From Acidobacteriota bacterium (GTDB taxonomy: Bacteria > Acidobacteriota > Terriglobia > Acidiferrales > UBA7541): 64,000 nt of DNA. The notes below the pieces were generated by a model that saw only the letters and a list, made by a program, of their open reading frames with translations, did no database searches and was not told the origin of the DNA. Location: NCBI GenBank assembly GCA_027307115.1, contig DAHUXN010000042.1, positions 1-64,000 on the forward strand, written 5' to 3'. The position numbers and the translations under genes are program-made. Positions 1-9,010 of this stretch are shown here, piece after piece (position 1 is the stretch's first letter; each line of letters begins with the position of its first letter).

Positions 1-388
1 TTGCCTGTCCAAAGTTGCGAGCAACGCGTTGAACCGTGTCGTGGCCTTTCTGGTGGCCGACAATCATCACGGGCTTGCCGTGAAACAGGGCCATACCGCA
101 AACGATGGCGGGATCGTTGGCAAACGCGCGGTCACCCTGAATCTCGTGAAAGCCTTCGAACAGCCGGGGAATCAGATCGAGCGTATAGGGGCGCTGGGGA
201 TGGCGCGCAAGCTGCAAGCGCTGCCAGGCGCTCATGTGCGTGTAAAATTCGCGCTTGAGCTCGGCGACTTCGCGGCGAAGGCGCTCCAACTCCTGGGAGG
301 CCGCTTCGTCATGAGGCGCGAGCTGCACGAGATCGTCAACATCACGCTCGAGAGCTTCAAGTTCCTTTTTCCGGCGCTTGGACTTCAC
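1..388 (-). CDS. accA: Acetyl-CoA carboxylase carboxyltransferase subunit alpha, N-terminal part (cut by window edge)
   Basis: AccA forms, with AccD, the carboxyltransferase of acetyl-CoA carboxylase, which makes malonyl-CoA for fatty acid synthesis in the cytoplasm. The first 129 residues are present. The N-terminus is a charged helix rich in Lys, Glu and Arg. It is followed by LARHPQRPYTLD, a GDRAFAND stretch and VMIVGHQKGHDT, all closely matching the start of AccA. The start chosen is GTG at 386-388, with GGAGG just upstream. The gene lies downstream of dnaE on the same strand, and dnaE-accA linkage is also known in enterobacteria. The catalytic half lies outside the window. Confidence 0.93.
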   Translation of the reverse strand, partial: MKSKRRKKELEALERDVDDLVQLAPHDEAASQELERLRREVAELKREFYTHMSAWQRLQLARHPQRPYTLDLIPRLFEGFHEIQGDRAFANDPAIVCGMALFHGKPVMIVGHQKGHDTVQRVARNFGQA

Positions 389-454
389 ACGGCCTCCAGG
401 CAATTCCTAGAACCCTATCTGGCTGTTGACCCGACTAAGAGCCGCGAAAAAACG

Positions 455-506
455 AAAAGCAGGCCCCTCACCCCCGCACAAATCGCGGGTATTCGGGATG
501 ACAATC
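455..506. repeat. Intergenic REP-like repeat, family A copy 1
   Basis: Read on the minus strand it starts TTGTCATCCCGA and ends near GGGGCCTGCTT, with a small internal hairpin built on CCGC...GCGG. The GTCATCCCG start and the (GA)GG...CTGCTT end are shared with the other family A copies in the window. It lies between dnaE and accA. Confidence 0.6.
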
Positions 507-548
507 TCTCGGCGAGGCGCCCAAAAACCGGCGACGGGCGCGAAGACA

Positions 549-577
549 CACAGGCTAAAGCCTGTGCCACGCAAGAC
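549..577. repeat. Palindromic repeat, family B copy 1
   Basis: CACAGGCTAAAGCCTGTG at 549-566 is a perfect palindrome with 8-base arms, followed by CCACGCAAG. The same core and tail recur at 4543-4570 and, more degenerate, at 4396-4446 and 46010-46032. This copy starts 8 bases past the dnaE stop codon, so it is transcribed with dnaE. No T-tract follows, so it is not a standard intrinsic terminator. Confidence 0.65.
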
Positions 578-584
578 GCGGCCC

Positions 585-3500
585 TTACGTGCGCATGACG
601 GCGACGGAGTCGGCGCCGCAAATCTCGCGGACGCGGGCAAACAATTCTGGAGCGGGATCAATTCCCTTCTCCGCTTCGAGAGTGGCCGTCGTTCCATCGC
701 CTGAAACTAAATCGAAGGCGACGCGGCAACGGCCCGGACGCTCCGCGAGAACTTTTTGCAATTGATCGAGCGTTCCGGTATCCACGGCGCGCAAGTCGAC
801 GCGCACGCGCAACAAACTGGGACTGCGGTCGGCAACTTTGTCGAGCAGCCGCACTTCGGTGGCGACGAAGCGCGTGCCGACTTCTTCGACATTGATGCGG
901 CCGCGAACCAGCAAGGGCGTTGCGGGGCGCAGCAAATGCTCGAATTTCTGAAAGGCTTCGGGAAAGACGAGAACTTCCACTCCGCCGGTGCGATCCTGCA
1001 AATTGCAAATCGCCCAGCGCGCGCCACGTTTGGAGCGCATCGAGCGCGTCTGGGTGATGATTCCGGCGATGGCAAGCTCTTCGCCGTTGCGGCGATTTTC
1101 GAGCGCGCCCAATTCGACGGTGCCGATCTCCGCGAGGCGGCCCGCATACTTATCGAGGGGATGGCCGGAGACGTAAAAACCGAGGACGGAGTGTTCGCCG
1201 GCAAGCTGCTCGTCTTCCGACCAATCGTCCGCTTCGGGAAGAATATTCTGCGCTTCGTCGGTGGACATGCTGCTGGCTCCGGAGCGGAACAAGCCGTGCT
1301 GGCCGACGGAGCGCTGGTGGTCCATTTTCTGGCCGTGATTCATCGCGCCCTCGATGGCGGCCCACAAGCGCGCGCGGGGCGCGTTGAAACAATCCATGGC
1401 TCCGGCTTTTACGAGGCTCTCAAGAACTCGGCGATTCAGAAAACGCGGCTCGATGGCGGAACAGAAGCCGTAAATATTCAGAAAATTCCCGCGGGCGGCG
1501 CGCGATTCGCAAATGGCCTTGGCGGTGTTTTCGCCGACGTTTTTGATGGCGGCCAAGCCGAAGCGGATATCTTCGCCGACGGGAGTGAAATAAAGGCTGC
1601 TCTGATGCACGTCGGGCGGGAGGACGCGAATTCCCGAGCCGCGTACTTCGTTGATATACTTCACGACTTTTTCCGTGTTGCCGATTTCCGAAGTGAGCAG
1701 CGCGGCGGTGAACTCGACGGGAAAATGCGTTTTGAGATAAGCGGTCTGGTAAGCGAGAAGAGCGTAGGCGCAAGAGTGCGATTTGTTGAAACCGTAGCCC
1801 GCAAATTCGGCCATCAAGTCAAATATCTTTTCGGCTTTTTTCGCCGGGACTTTGCGCGCCGCGCAACCAGCGAGAAACTTTTCGCGCTGCGCGGCCATCT
1901 CTTCGCGTTTCTTCTTGCCCATGGCGCGACGCAAAATGTCGGCTTCACCGAGAGAAAATCCCGCGAGGCGGTTCGCGATCTGCATCACCTGTTCCTGATA
2001 CAAGATGACGCCGTAGGTTTCCGAAAGGATTTCCTCGAGCGCGGGTAGATCGTAAGTGACTTTTTTCTTGCCGTGCTTTCGGGCGATGAAGTCATCAATC
2101 ATGCCGCCTTGAATCGGGCCGGGCCGATAGAGCGCGTTGAGAGCGGTCAAGTCTTCCAAGCGCGTGGGCTGGTAGCGACGCAGAATTTCGCGCATGCCGT
2201 GAGATTCAAACTGGAAAATGCCGGACGTCTCGGCGCGCGCAAAAATCGCGTAGGTCGGAGCGTCATCGAGAGGAAAATCGGCGAGCCTGATGTCGACGCC
2301 GCGGTTTTGTTTGATAAGAAGCAAGGCGTCATCGAGGACCGTGAGCGTGGTGAGGCCCAGAAAATCCATTTTCAGCAGGCCGATGCGCTCGAGAGCGTTC
2401 ATGTCGTACTGCGTGGTGATGTCATCGCGCGTGGAGCGATACAGAGGAACAATTTCCGTCAGCGGCTGCGGTGAAATGACGACGCCGGCCGCGTGCGTGG
2501 AGGCGTGGCGGGCGAGACCTTCGAGGCGGAGAGCGACTTCGACGACTTCGCGAACGCGCTCGTCTTTATCGCGCGCAAGGGCGAGCGGCGAACCTTCTTT
2601 CAGGGCGTCTTCGAGCGAAATATTCAGCTGATTGGGAACGAGTTTTGCGAGGCGATCGACTTCGCCGTAGGGCATATCGAGCGCGCGGCCCACGTCTTTG
2701 AGCGCGGCCTTTGCGGCCATAGTTCCAAAGGTAATGATCTGCGCGACGCTTTTCTCGCCGTATTTCTGGCGCACGTAGTCGATCACTTCGCCGCGACGGC
2801 GCATGCAAAAATCAATGTCGATGTCGGGCATGGAGATGCGCTCGGGATTCAGGAAGCGCTCGAAGAGCAAATCGTATTCGAGAGGATCAACGTCAGTGAT
2901 GCGCAGCGCGTAACTTACTAAACTTCCGGCGGCCGAGCCGCGCCCCGGGCCGACGGGAACGCCTTGGGCGCGGGCGTAACGGATAAAATCCCAGACGATC
3001 AAGAAATAGCCGGAGAAGCGCATCTTCTTGATCATTTCGATTTCGTCGGAGAGGCGCTGCTCGTAAACAGCCAGTGGATAGCGGAGACGATTTTCCCTGG
3101 CGAGGCGTTCGAGCTGGGGTAAACGGGCGGCAAAGCCTTCGCGCGCGACGCGCTCGAAGTACGAATCGGTTGTCGTGCCTTCGGGAACCTGAAATACAGG
3201 GAAAGGATTCTGCACGCGCTCGATTTTCACCTGGCAGCGTTCGGCGATGGCCACGGTGCGGAGAAGCGCATCGGGAAGTTCGCCGAAGACTTGTGACATT
3301 TCTTCCGCCGTCTTGAAATAAAACTGATCGGTGGCGAAACGCATGCGATTCGTGTCGCTCATGGTCTTGCCGGTTTGAATGCACAGGAGCACTTCCTGGG
3401 CGTGAGCGTCGGAGCGCGACAAATAATGGCAATCGTTGGTGGCGATGAGGGGAATGCCGGTTTCTTTGGCAAGGCGCACGACGCCTTGATTGACGCGCTT

Positions 3501-4052
3501 GTCGACGTCGAGTCCTTGATCCTGGATTTCGAGGAAGAAATTCTGCTTGCCGAAAATTTCCTGCAAGCGATAGGCCGCTTTGCGGGCCTGGTCGTGGCGC
3601 TCTTCGAGGACGTGTTCGGTGACTTCACCGCGGAGGCATGCCGAGAGAGCGATGAGGCCGCGGCTGTGCTTGGCGAGCAGTTCGTGATCGATGCGCGGCT
3701 TGTAATAAAAACCGTCGAGAAAGCCGGTGGAGACGAGTTGAATGAGGTTGCGATAGCCTTCGTCGTTCTCGCAGAGCAGCACGAGATGGTTCGAGCGCTC
3801 CGCGTCGGCGCCTTTATTTTTGTGGCTGTCGGGCGCGACGTAGACTTCGCAGCCGATGATGGGCTTCACGCCGCAGGTGGTGGCTTGATGGAAGAAATTG
3901 GCGGCAGCGAACAGGTTGCCATGGTCGGTGACGGCGACGGCGGGCATTTTGCGGCGCGCTGCCTCGGCGGTGAGTTCGCCGATATCGCAAGCGCCGTCCA
4001 AGAGAGAGTAGTCCGTGTGAAGATGCAGGTGAACGAAGTCTGAAGAATTCAT
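585..4052 (-). CDS. dnaE: DNA polymerase III subunit alpha
   Basis: Replicative polymerase alpha subunit (DnaE1 class), 1155 residues, close to the E. coli length. The N-terminal PHP domain starts with HLHLHTDYSLLDG (residues 8-20) and has TDHGNLF near 42-48. The nucleotide-binding loop GPGRGSAAGS (about 368-377) precedes the catalytic aspartates in PDIDIDF (D410 and D412). Helix-hairpin-helix and OB-fold regions follow, the latter around EELAIAGIITQTRSM. There is no embedded DEDD exonuclease, so this is not PolC. The start MNSSDFVHLHLHTDYS fits the family N-terminus. accA follows on the same strand after 196 bases that contain two repeats. Confidence 0.97.
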   Translation of the reverse strand: MNSSDFVHLHLHTDYSLLDGACDIGELTAEAARRKMPAVAVTDHGNLFAAANFFHQATTCGVKPIIGCEVYVAPDSHKNKGADAERSNHLVLLCENDEGYRNLIQLVSTGFLDGFYYKPRIDHELLAKHSRGLIALSACLRGEVTEHVLEERHDQARKAAYRLQEIFGKQNFFLEIQDQGLDVDKRVNQGVVRLAKETGIPLIATNDCHYLSRSDAHAQEVLLCIQTGKTMSDTNRMRFATDQFYFKTAEEMSQVFGELPDALLRTVAIAERCQVKIERVQNPFPVFQVPEGTTTDSYFERVAREGFAARLPQLERLARENRLRYPLAVYEQRLSDEIEMIKKMRFSGYFLIVWDFIRYARAQGVPVGPGRGSAAGSLVSYALRITDVDPLEYDLLFERFLNPERISMPDIDIDFCMRRRGEVIDYVRQKYGEKSVAQIITFGTMAAKAALKDVGRALDMPYGEVDRLAKLVPNQLNISLEDALKEGSPLALARDKDERVREVVEVALRLEGLARHASTHAAGVVISPQPLTEIVPLYRSTRDDITTQYDMNALERIGLLKMDFLGLTTLTVLDDALLLIKQNRGVDIRLADFPLDDAPTYAIFARAETSGIFQFESHGMREILRRYQPTRLEDLTALNALYRPGPIQGGMIDDFIARKHGKKKVTYDLPALEEILSETYGVILYQEQVMQIANRLAGFSLGEADILRRAMGKKKREEMAAQREKFLAGCAARKVPAKKAEKIFDLMAEFAGYGFNKSHSCAYALLAYQTAYLKTHFPVEFTAALLTSEIGNTEKVVKYINEVRGSGIRVLPPDVHQSSLYFTPVGEDIRFGLAAIKNVGENTAKAICESRAARGNFLNIYGFCSAIEPRFLNRRVLESLVKAGAMDCFNAPRARLWAAIEGAMNHGQKMDHQRSVGQHGLFRSGASSMSTDEAQNILPEADDWSEDEQLAGEHSVLGFYVSGHPLDKYAGRLAEIGTVELGALENRRNGEELAIAGIITQTRSMRSKRGARWAICNLQDRTGGVEVLVFPEAFQKFEHLLRPATPLLVRGRINVEEVGTRFVATEVRLLDKVADRSPSLLRVRVDLRAVDTGTLDQLQKVLAERPGRCRVAFDLVSGDGTTATLEAEKGIDPAPELFARVREICGADSVAVMRT

Positions 4053-4126
4053 GCCGTGACGTATTTTAGACCGATGTTCAGGATTTAGCTACGACGGAAC
4101 GCGCGGTCGATCGCGCAGTTCGGCAC

Positions 4127-4186
4127 GCGATGAATCGTGGCGGCTTTGCAAAACGAAAACTCGGCGCTTTGCGCCGACGGGCCTGG
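4127..4186. repeat. 60-base direct repeat, copy 1
   Basis: Starts GCGATGAATCGTGGC and runs through TTTGCAAAACGAAAACTCGG to GGGCCTGG. It matches 4453-4512 with about five mismatches. It contains the small hairpin CGGCGC TTT GCGCCG near its right end. Confidence 0.85.
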
Positions 4187-4260
4187 CCACGTACGCAAAG
4201 GCCAAGCGGCAAAAGCCCCACGCTCACAAAACGAGCATGGGGCACCCGCAAAAACCAAAC

Positions 4261-4310
4261 GCCCGCATGGCGGCTCCCTTCGTGCCTCAGGGCAGGCGGG
4301 ATGACAAGCG
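4261..4310. repeat. Family A repeat, copy 2
   Basis: On the minus strand it begins CGCTTGTCATCCCGCC and continues through CCTGAGGCACGAAGGGAGCC. It shares the GTCATCCCG start and the GGGAGCCGCCA block with the copy at 33754-33830. Confidence 0.7.
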
Positions 4311-4395
4311 CGGGGTGCGTTCGCAAGCGACAAAGAGCAGAAGCAAAGACCCCACCCTTCGCAAACAACGCTCAGGATGGGGCACCCGAAAAGGG

Positions 4396-4446
4396 AATGC
4401 ACACAGGCTGAAGCCAGCCACGGCGGGCAAACTTGTGCCACGCAAG
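4396..4446. repeat. Family B repeat, degenerate copy 2
   Basis: ACACAGGCTGAAGCC is separated from the usual TGTGCCACGCAAGG tail by about 20 extra bases. It looks like a family B element with an insertion between the two palindrome arms. Confidence 0.5.
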
Positions 4447-4452
4447 GCGCGC

Positions 4453-4512
4453 GCGCGATGAATCGTGGCAGCTTTGCAAAACGAAAACTCGGTGCTTTGC
4501 GTCGAAGGGCTG
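4453..4512. repeat. 60-base direct repeat, copy 2
   Basis: Second copy of the sequence at 4127-4186, same orientation, about five substitutions. In this copy the small terminal hairpin is weakened (CGGTGC/GCGTCG). Confidence 0.85.
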
Positions 4513-4542
4513 GGATTCACCCCGCCCCTACGAAAGCGAAGG

Positions 4543-4570
4543 CACACAGCCTAAAGCCTGTGCCACGCAA
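4543..4570. repeat. Family B repeat, copy 3
   Basis: CACACAGCCTAAAGCCTGTG then CCACGCAA. It differs from the copy at 549 by one base in the left arm, which breaks the perfect palindrome. Confidence 0.65.
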
Positions 4571-4612
4571 GGCAGACGAACTGAGAGCGTGCTTCCCGAA
4601 GACTCAAAGAAG

Positions 4613-4652
4613 AAGCAGATCCCTCGTCGCGTGGCGGCTCGGGATGACAAAT
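4613..4652. repeat. Family A repeat, copy 3
   Basis: A compact copy. On the minus strand it reads TTGTCATCCCGAGCC, then GCGACGAGGGATCTGCTT. It contains both conserved ends of family A. Confidence 0.75.
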
Positions 4653-4697
4653 TCGTGGAGAGGCGCGTTCGCGACATGATGTCAACCGAGATCGCTT

Positions 4698-6227
4698 CTA
4701 ACGTCGCGCGCGCTTCTTGCCTTTTGACCTGACTGCGGGCTTCGCACGTTTAGCGTGTTTGCGCGCTGCGGGAGGTTTGGCCGCCCGCGATGGCGCAGAA
4801 GCCGTGGCCTTTCCTTCACTTTTTGCGTCGGCGGCGTTCGCCGCGCCTGCGGTCTTTGCTTCGGTTGCCTTCGCCGCGCGTTTGGCACCGGCGGCCTCGA
4901 GCGCCGTGCCGCGTTTCTTTTTCTCCTCTTTCAGTTTTTTCTTCGGCTCGTCTTTGATGCCCGCAAGTTGTTTCAGCCGTTTTGTAACGTCTTCCGGGCT
5001 GCGCACTTTCCCGCGAAGTTGCAGATCAAAGAACTGTTCGAGAATCTTGTCGAACTTCGGGCCGCGTGCGACGCCCAAACTCTCCAATTCGGCCACGGGA
5101 GCGCTTAGACGCATCGGACGCCACTTCTGCAAATAATTCCTGACTTTCGCGGCGGCCTTCGCATTACGAAAGTCGGCGTCCATGAATGCCAAGAGCTCGG
5201 TGGGCGTTTGCGAAATAACCTGGTAGGCATCCCGCGCCAACTTCGTTTTCCCGCCACGCAGAACCTGCAGCAGCTTTTTCGCTTCGGCTGGCAGATGAAG
5301 CACTTTCGCAGCCTCGATGGCGGGCACGTTAAGATTTTTCAGCACCGTTCCTGCGCGAGGTCCTAGCTTGCGGAATGTGTAATACACCGTTGGAATCGCG
5401 AGACGGACGCGCAAGCCGGCCGCCACAAATCCCTCGCGCGCCTTGGCCAATCTGGAGAGGCCCTCATAATCGGGGCGCTTTCGTTGCAGCTTGGGATGGA
5501 TGACGCCAAGCAGATTATTCGATTCCCAGAGTTTCAGAATCGCGGCTGCGTTTTCCTCGCGACCGACGTCCATTACTTCCTTTCCGATCTCGCGCTTGTC
5601 CATCGTGTCGTGGAGGCCGCGCTCGATGGCCAAATCGAACCATTCCTGGGTGCGCGGTTCCATCTTGAATCCCATGCGCGCGCTGAAGCGCAAGGCGCGC
5701 AAAAGGCGGATGGGCTGATTGGTGAACGCGTGGATGGAAAGCGCGCGCACTTCGCGGCGCTCCAGGTCCGCCAAACCGTTCGTGGGATCGAGCAGCAAAC
5801 CGCGGGACGCGGGGTTTAAGGAGATGGCCACGGCATTGATGGAAAAATCCCGGCGGCGCAGATCCTCCATGATGGTGGACCAGCGGACTTCGGGCTTGGC
5901 GCCGGGGCGGGCATAGACTTCGTCTCGCGCGGCTGAAATGGAGCCGTCGACATCACCGGCGAAAATTAATTCGTAATGCCGGAGGCGTTCGTCCTCCACC
6001 ACAACGCGCGCCCCGCCCTTTTCCAGTTCGCGCACCATACGCACGGGATTTCCCTCGACCGTGAAATCCAAATCGCGCAGCGGCATGCCCGAAATCAAAT
6101 CGCGGACCGCGCCGCCAGCCAAATAAACGTTCGAGTCCTGCGCGCGGGCCAGTTCCTGCACGCGCAAAAGCACGGCGCGCTGCTCGGGAGACAACCGGCT
6201 TTCCAACAAGTACATGTAGTCAGGCAT
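4698..6227 (-). CDS. CCA tRNA nucleotidyltransferase / poly(A) polymerase family protein
   Basis: Class II nucleotidyltransferase that adds or repairs the 3' CCA end of tRNA, or adds A tails; the exact specificity cannot be read here. The catalytic motif AGGAVRDLISGMPLRDLDF (about 37-55) carries the GG and DxD signature. RRDFSINA and the R-rich motif PIRLLRALRFSARM follow. No HD phosphohydrolase domain is evident. The last ~85 residues, from about KKKLKEEKKKRG, are a low-complexity Lys/Ala/Arg tail, probably disordered and nucleic-acid binding. It follows xerD on the same strand, separated by a MITE-like element. MYLLESRL at residue 5 is an alternative start. Confidence 0.88.
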   Translation of the reverse strand: MPDYMYLLESRLSPEQRAVLLRVQELARAQDSNVYLAGGAVRDLISGMPLRDLDFTVEGNPVRMVRELEKGGARVVVEDERLRHYELIFAGDVDGSISAARDEVYARPGAKPEVRWSTIMEDLRRRDFSINAVAISLNPASRGLLLDPTNGLADLERREVRALSIHAFTNQPIRLLRALRFSARMGFKMEPRTQEWFDLAIERGLHDTMDKREIGKEVMDVGREENAAAILKLWESNNLLGVIHPKLQRKRPDYEGLSRLAKAREGFVAAGLRVRLAIPTVYYTFRKLGPRAGTVLKNLNVPAIEAAKVLHLPAEAKKLLQVLRGGKTKLARDAYQVISQTPTELLAFMDADFRNAKAAAKVRNYLQKWRPMRLSAPVAELESLGVARGPKFDKILEQFFDLQLRGKVRSPEDVTKRLKQLAGIKDEPKKKLKEEKKKRGTALEAAGAKRAAKATEAKTAGAANAADAKSEGKATASAPSRAAKPPAARKHAKRAKPAVRSKGKKRARR

Positions 6228-6285
6228 GAGTGACTCCGCCTCCTGCGAACTGTGAATACGCGGCCTTGGCGCGCGTCTCGCTTGT

Positions 6286-6293
6286 CATTTACG
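6286..6293. repeat. Left 8-bp target duplication of MITE copy 1
   Basis: CATTTACG here and CATTTAGC at 6363-6370 flank the hairpin element and match at six of eight positions. Confidence 0.55.
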
Positions 6294-6362
6294 GGTAATG
6301 GGACAGTTTGAATTTGCGACTCTTTGCGTCACGATCAAGAAAATCCAAACTGATCCAGCACT
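6294..6362. mobile_element. MITE-like hairpin element, copy 1
   Basis: A 69-bp element. Its core is the inverted repeat CAGTTTGAATTT (6304-6315) paired with AAATCCAAACTG (6341-6352), with a second small dyad (GCGTCACG) at the centre. The outer ends extend the repeat imperfectly (GGTAATGGGA against the complement of ATCCAGCACT). It lies between xerD and cca, upstream of the cca start. There is no coding capacity, so any movement would need a transposase supplied from elsewhere. Confidence 0.75.
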
Positions 6363-6394
6363 CATTTAGCCCTGGTTTTGAAGCCAGGTTTTGC

Positions 6395-7279
6395 TCAGGC
6401 CCGTGGATGGTGCTGCTTATAAACTTCTTTCAGGCGTTCCTTCACCACGTGCGTATAAATTTGAGTCGTCGAAATATCGGCATGGCCGAGCATGAGCTGA
6501 ACGGAGCGCAGATCCGCGCCGCGCTCCAGGAGGTGAGTCGCGAAACTGTGGCGCAGCATGTGCGGTTTCAGCTTCAATCGCAGCCCTGCTTTTCGTCCGT
6601 ACTCCGAAAGCTTTTTCCAGAAGCCGATGCGGCCCATGCGCCCGCCAAAACGATTCAAGAAAACGTACGGCGAGGCCTTTCCACGCAGAAGGCTTTGGCG
6701 GGCATGGCGCACGTATTCCTCGATCGCGACGACGGCTCTTCGGCCCATAGGAACCATTCGTTCCTTGTTTCCCTTGCCGATACACCGCAGAGAGCCTGCT
6801 TCCATTTGCAAATCGTTGAGGCGAAGATTCACCAATTCGGATACGCGGAGGCCGGTCGAATAAAGAAGTTCGATCATGGCTTTGTCCCGGGCCCCGAGTG
6901 GGGTGGCTGTGTCTGGTTGCGCCAGCAGATGATTCACTTCCTCGGTGCTCAAATGATGCGGCAGGCGCATGCGGAACTTCGGCGTTTCCACGCTTGCCAC
7001 TGGATCCTCGACAATGTATCCCTCGACTTGCGCGAAGCGGAAGAAATGCCGCAGCGCCACCAAATGGCGGGCCACGGAGCGGCTGTCCAGACCTGAACGG
7101 TAGAGCGAGGCCAGGAAATCCACGATATGGTCACGACTGATTTGTTTCAAGGTTCGTCCACGCACTTCCGCGAAGGCTTGAAATTTTTTCAGATCGCGCC
7201 CATACGCAAGAATCGTATTCTGCGAGAGGCCCTTTTCGACCCGCAAATAATTCAGGAATGAACGAACTGAGCTTTCCAC
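6395..7279 (-). CDS. xerD: Site-specific tyrosine recombinase XerD
   Basis: Resolves chromosome dimers at dif, normally together with XerC and FtsK. The protein is 294 residues, typical for XerC/D. An N-terminal SAM-like core-binding domain (1-100) precedes the catalytic domain. Active-site residues are all present: R145 in STGLRVSEL, K169 in GKGNKERMVP, H240 and R243 in HMLRHSFATH, H266 in LMLGHADI and the nucleophile Y275 in TTQIYTHV. The sequence fits XerD better than a phage integrase. It lies downstream of murJ on the same strand with a 76-base gap. No dif site was recognised in the window. Confidence 0.93.
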   Translation of the reverse strand: MESSVRSFLNYLRVEKGLSQNTILAYGRDLKKFQAFAEVRGRTLKQISRDHIVDFLASLYRSGLDSRSVARHLVALRHFFRFAQVEGYIVEDPVASVETPKFRMRLPHHLSTEEVNHLLAQPDTATPLGARDKAMIELLYSTGLRVSELVNLRLNDLQMEAGSLRCIGKGNKERMVPMGRRAVVAIEEYVRHARQSLLRGKASPYVFLNRFGGRMGRIGFWKKLSEYGRKAGLRLKLKPHMLRHSFATHLLERGADLRSVQLMLGHADISTTQIYTHVVKERLKEVYKQHHPRA

Positions 7280-7355
7280 TCGACCGCCTTTGCGCTTATG
7301 CGCTCGCTATTCGCCGGCCTGCTGTTTACAATTTTGCGTAGCCGCGCCGCCACAA

Positions 7356-8969
7356 TCATGCCGCCACGCGGTCCGTGCGGCGAAGCACGGTTTGAAGTTC
7401 CACCAACTCCTCGCACCGCAGAATCCATGCGAGCGCGAGGTAAAGACAAGCGGCGCCGAGAATGGCTCCGGCGAGGAGTCCAATTCTCGACAGGAGATGC
7501 GCGTGCGGATTAAAGCCGACGTATCTCAAAAACGCCACGCATCCCAATCCCATCACCACGGCGGCGGAGGCAATCCGTCCCAACGACGCCAGCACAGCGG
7601 CGAATCCCAACCGCCCGAAGCGCTTCCGGAAAATCCAAAGCAATGCGAAGAAATTGAAATACGCGGCGCTGGAGGTGGCTAGCGCGGGACTTCCGTTGTA
7701 AAAGATGCGGAAGAACACAAACAGAAAAATGACGTTCAAAAGCACGTTGATTGCGAGTGCATATCCCGCGACCATCACGGGCGTCTTTGTGTCTTGCGTT
7801 GAGTAGAACAGCGGCACGACCATTTTGACCGCCGCAAACGCGGGCAAGCCCAACGCGTAGTAGAGGAGCGCTCGCGCGGCCAGCGCGGTCGATTCGGCAA
7901 CGAATTTGCCATGCTCGAAGAGCACCTGAATGATCGGCGTCCGCAAGAGCACCAGCCCCACCGCCGCGGGAACGGTGATGAACGAGACAAGGCGCAACGA
8001 GAAGGTAAAGGTTTTCTTCATTTCGTCATGCTGGCGCGACGCCGCCTGGCGCGACATCATCGGCAGAATCACCGTCGAGATTGCAATAGCATAGCTTCCC
8101 AGCACCAGTTCCATCACGCGTTCCGCCACGTACAGCGAAGTTATGCTTCCGCGAGGCATGCGTGATGCCGTCGCGAATATCGTATCGACAAAAAAATTGA
8201 TCTGGTAAATCCCGATCCCCACGAATCCAGGAATCAGCAGCTTCCCCACCCGGCGGATGCCCGGGTCGCTGAGACTAATCCCGAAGTCGAAACGCATCCC
8301 GCGACGCACGAGCGAGGGCACTTGCACCAAAAATTGAAGAACGCCGCCAATCAGTATCCCCGCAGCGAGCGCGACGGCCGGATTCCGGTAGGGCTCGGGC
8401 GCCCATTTCATAATGGGCTTGTAAACAGCGCCGACGGAAAACAGAATTACAGACAAATTAAACAAGATTGGCGTCGCCGCCGGCACGGCAAATTCGTGGA
8501 ACGAATTCAAGATGGCCATGGCCACAGCCGCAAGCGCCACAAAAAACAGGTACGGGAAGATCATCCGGTTCAAATAGACCGCGAAATCCCAATGCGATGG
8601 CCCGTGCCCGAACATCGTGAAGGCGTAAATGATCCACTTCGAAAACAGGACGCCAAGAATCGAAAGCGCTCCCGCAGCCATTGCAACGGTCCAAAAGATG
8701 CGGTTCGCGAAACGCCAAGTGGCTTGGTCATCCCCGTTTTTCAGGTATTGCGCAAAAACTGGGATGAAGGAAGCCGAAAGAGAGCCCTCACCCACTAAAC
8801 GCCTCAAAAGATTCGGGATACGAAATGCTAAAATGAAAGAGTCGGCCGCTACCGAGGTCCCCAAAAGAAGAGTGATGCGCTGGTCGCGGACGTAACCGCA
8901 AATCCGACTAACGAGGGTAATAAGGGTGATGACGGAGGCGGACTTCAGAATCTGCCTTTTTTCGGTCAA
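7356..8969 (-). CDS. murJ: Lipid II flippase MurJ
   Basis: Inner-membrane MOP-superfamily protein that flips lipid II to the periplasmic side for peptidoglycan synthesis. It has 537 residues and about 14 predicted hydrophobic segments. The N-terminal signature SASVITLITLVSRICGYVRD and the following FRIPNLLRRLVGEGSLSASFIPVF match MurJ/MviN closely, including the conserved arginines. It is the first gene of a minus-strand run murJ-xerD-cca. Confidence 0.95.
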   Translation of the reverse strand: MTEKRQILKSASVITLITLVSRICGYVRDQRITLLLGTSVAADSFILAFRIPNLLRRLVGEGSLSASFIPVFAQYLKNGDDQATWRFANRIFWTVAMAAGALSILGVLFSKWIIYAFTMFGHGPSHWDFAVYLNRMIFPYLFFVALAAVAMAILNSFHEFAVPAATPILFNLSVILFSVGAVYKPIMKWAPEPYRNPAVALAAGILIGGVLQFLVQVPSLVRRGMRFDFGISLSDPGIRRVGKLLIPGFVGIGIYQINFFVDTIFATASRMPRGSITSLYVAERVMELVLGSYAIAISTVILPMMSRQAASRQHDEMKKTFTFSLRLVSFITVPAAVGLVLLRTPIIQVLFEHGKFVAESTALAARALLYYALGLPAFAAVKMVVPLFYSTQDTKTPVMVAGYALAINVLLNVIFLFVFFRIFYNGSPALATSSAAYFNFFALLWIFRKRFGRLGFAAVLASLGRIASAAVVMGLGCVAFLRYVGFNPHAHLLSRIGLLAGAILGAACLYLALAWILRCEELVELQTVLRRTDRVAA

Positions 8970-9010
8970 CCGGCAGCAGCTCCGTTCCTAACCCTTTAAT
9001 AAACAATAAG

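Larger units (their letters stand above)
4053..4697. other. 645-base non-coding repeat mosaic between cca and dnaE
   Basis: No ORF here resembles a protein. The stretch is a patchwork of repeats: two copies of a roughly 60-base direct repeat (4127-4186 and 4453-4512), family A copies at 4261-4310 and 4613-4652, family B copies at 4396-4446 and 4543-4570, and two short segments with a GGGGCACCCG core near 4239 and 4380. The promoter of dnaE must lie at its left end, but I see no clear -35/-10 pair. Confidence 0.75.

Noticed and set aside
756-2048. 430-codon plus-strand ORF opposite dnaE
   Set aside because: Shadow of dnaE in GC-rich sequence; no family motif, while the minus-strand reading is unmistakable DnaE.
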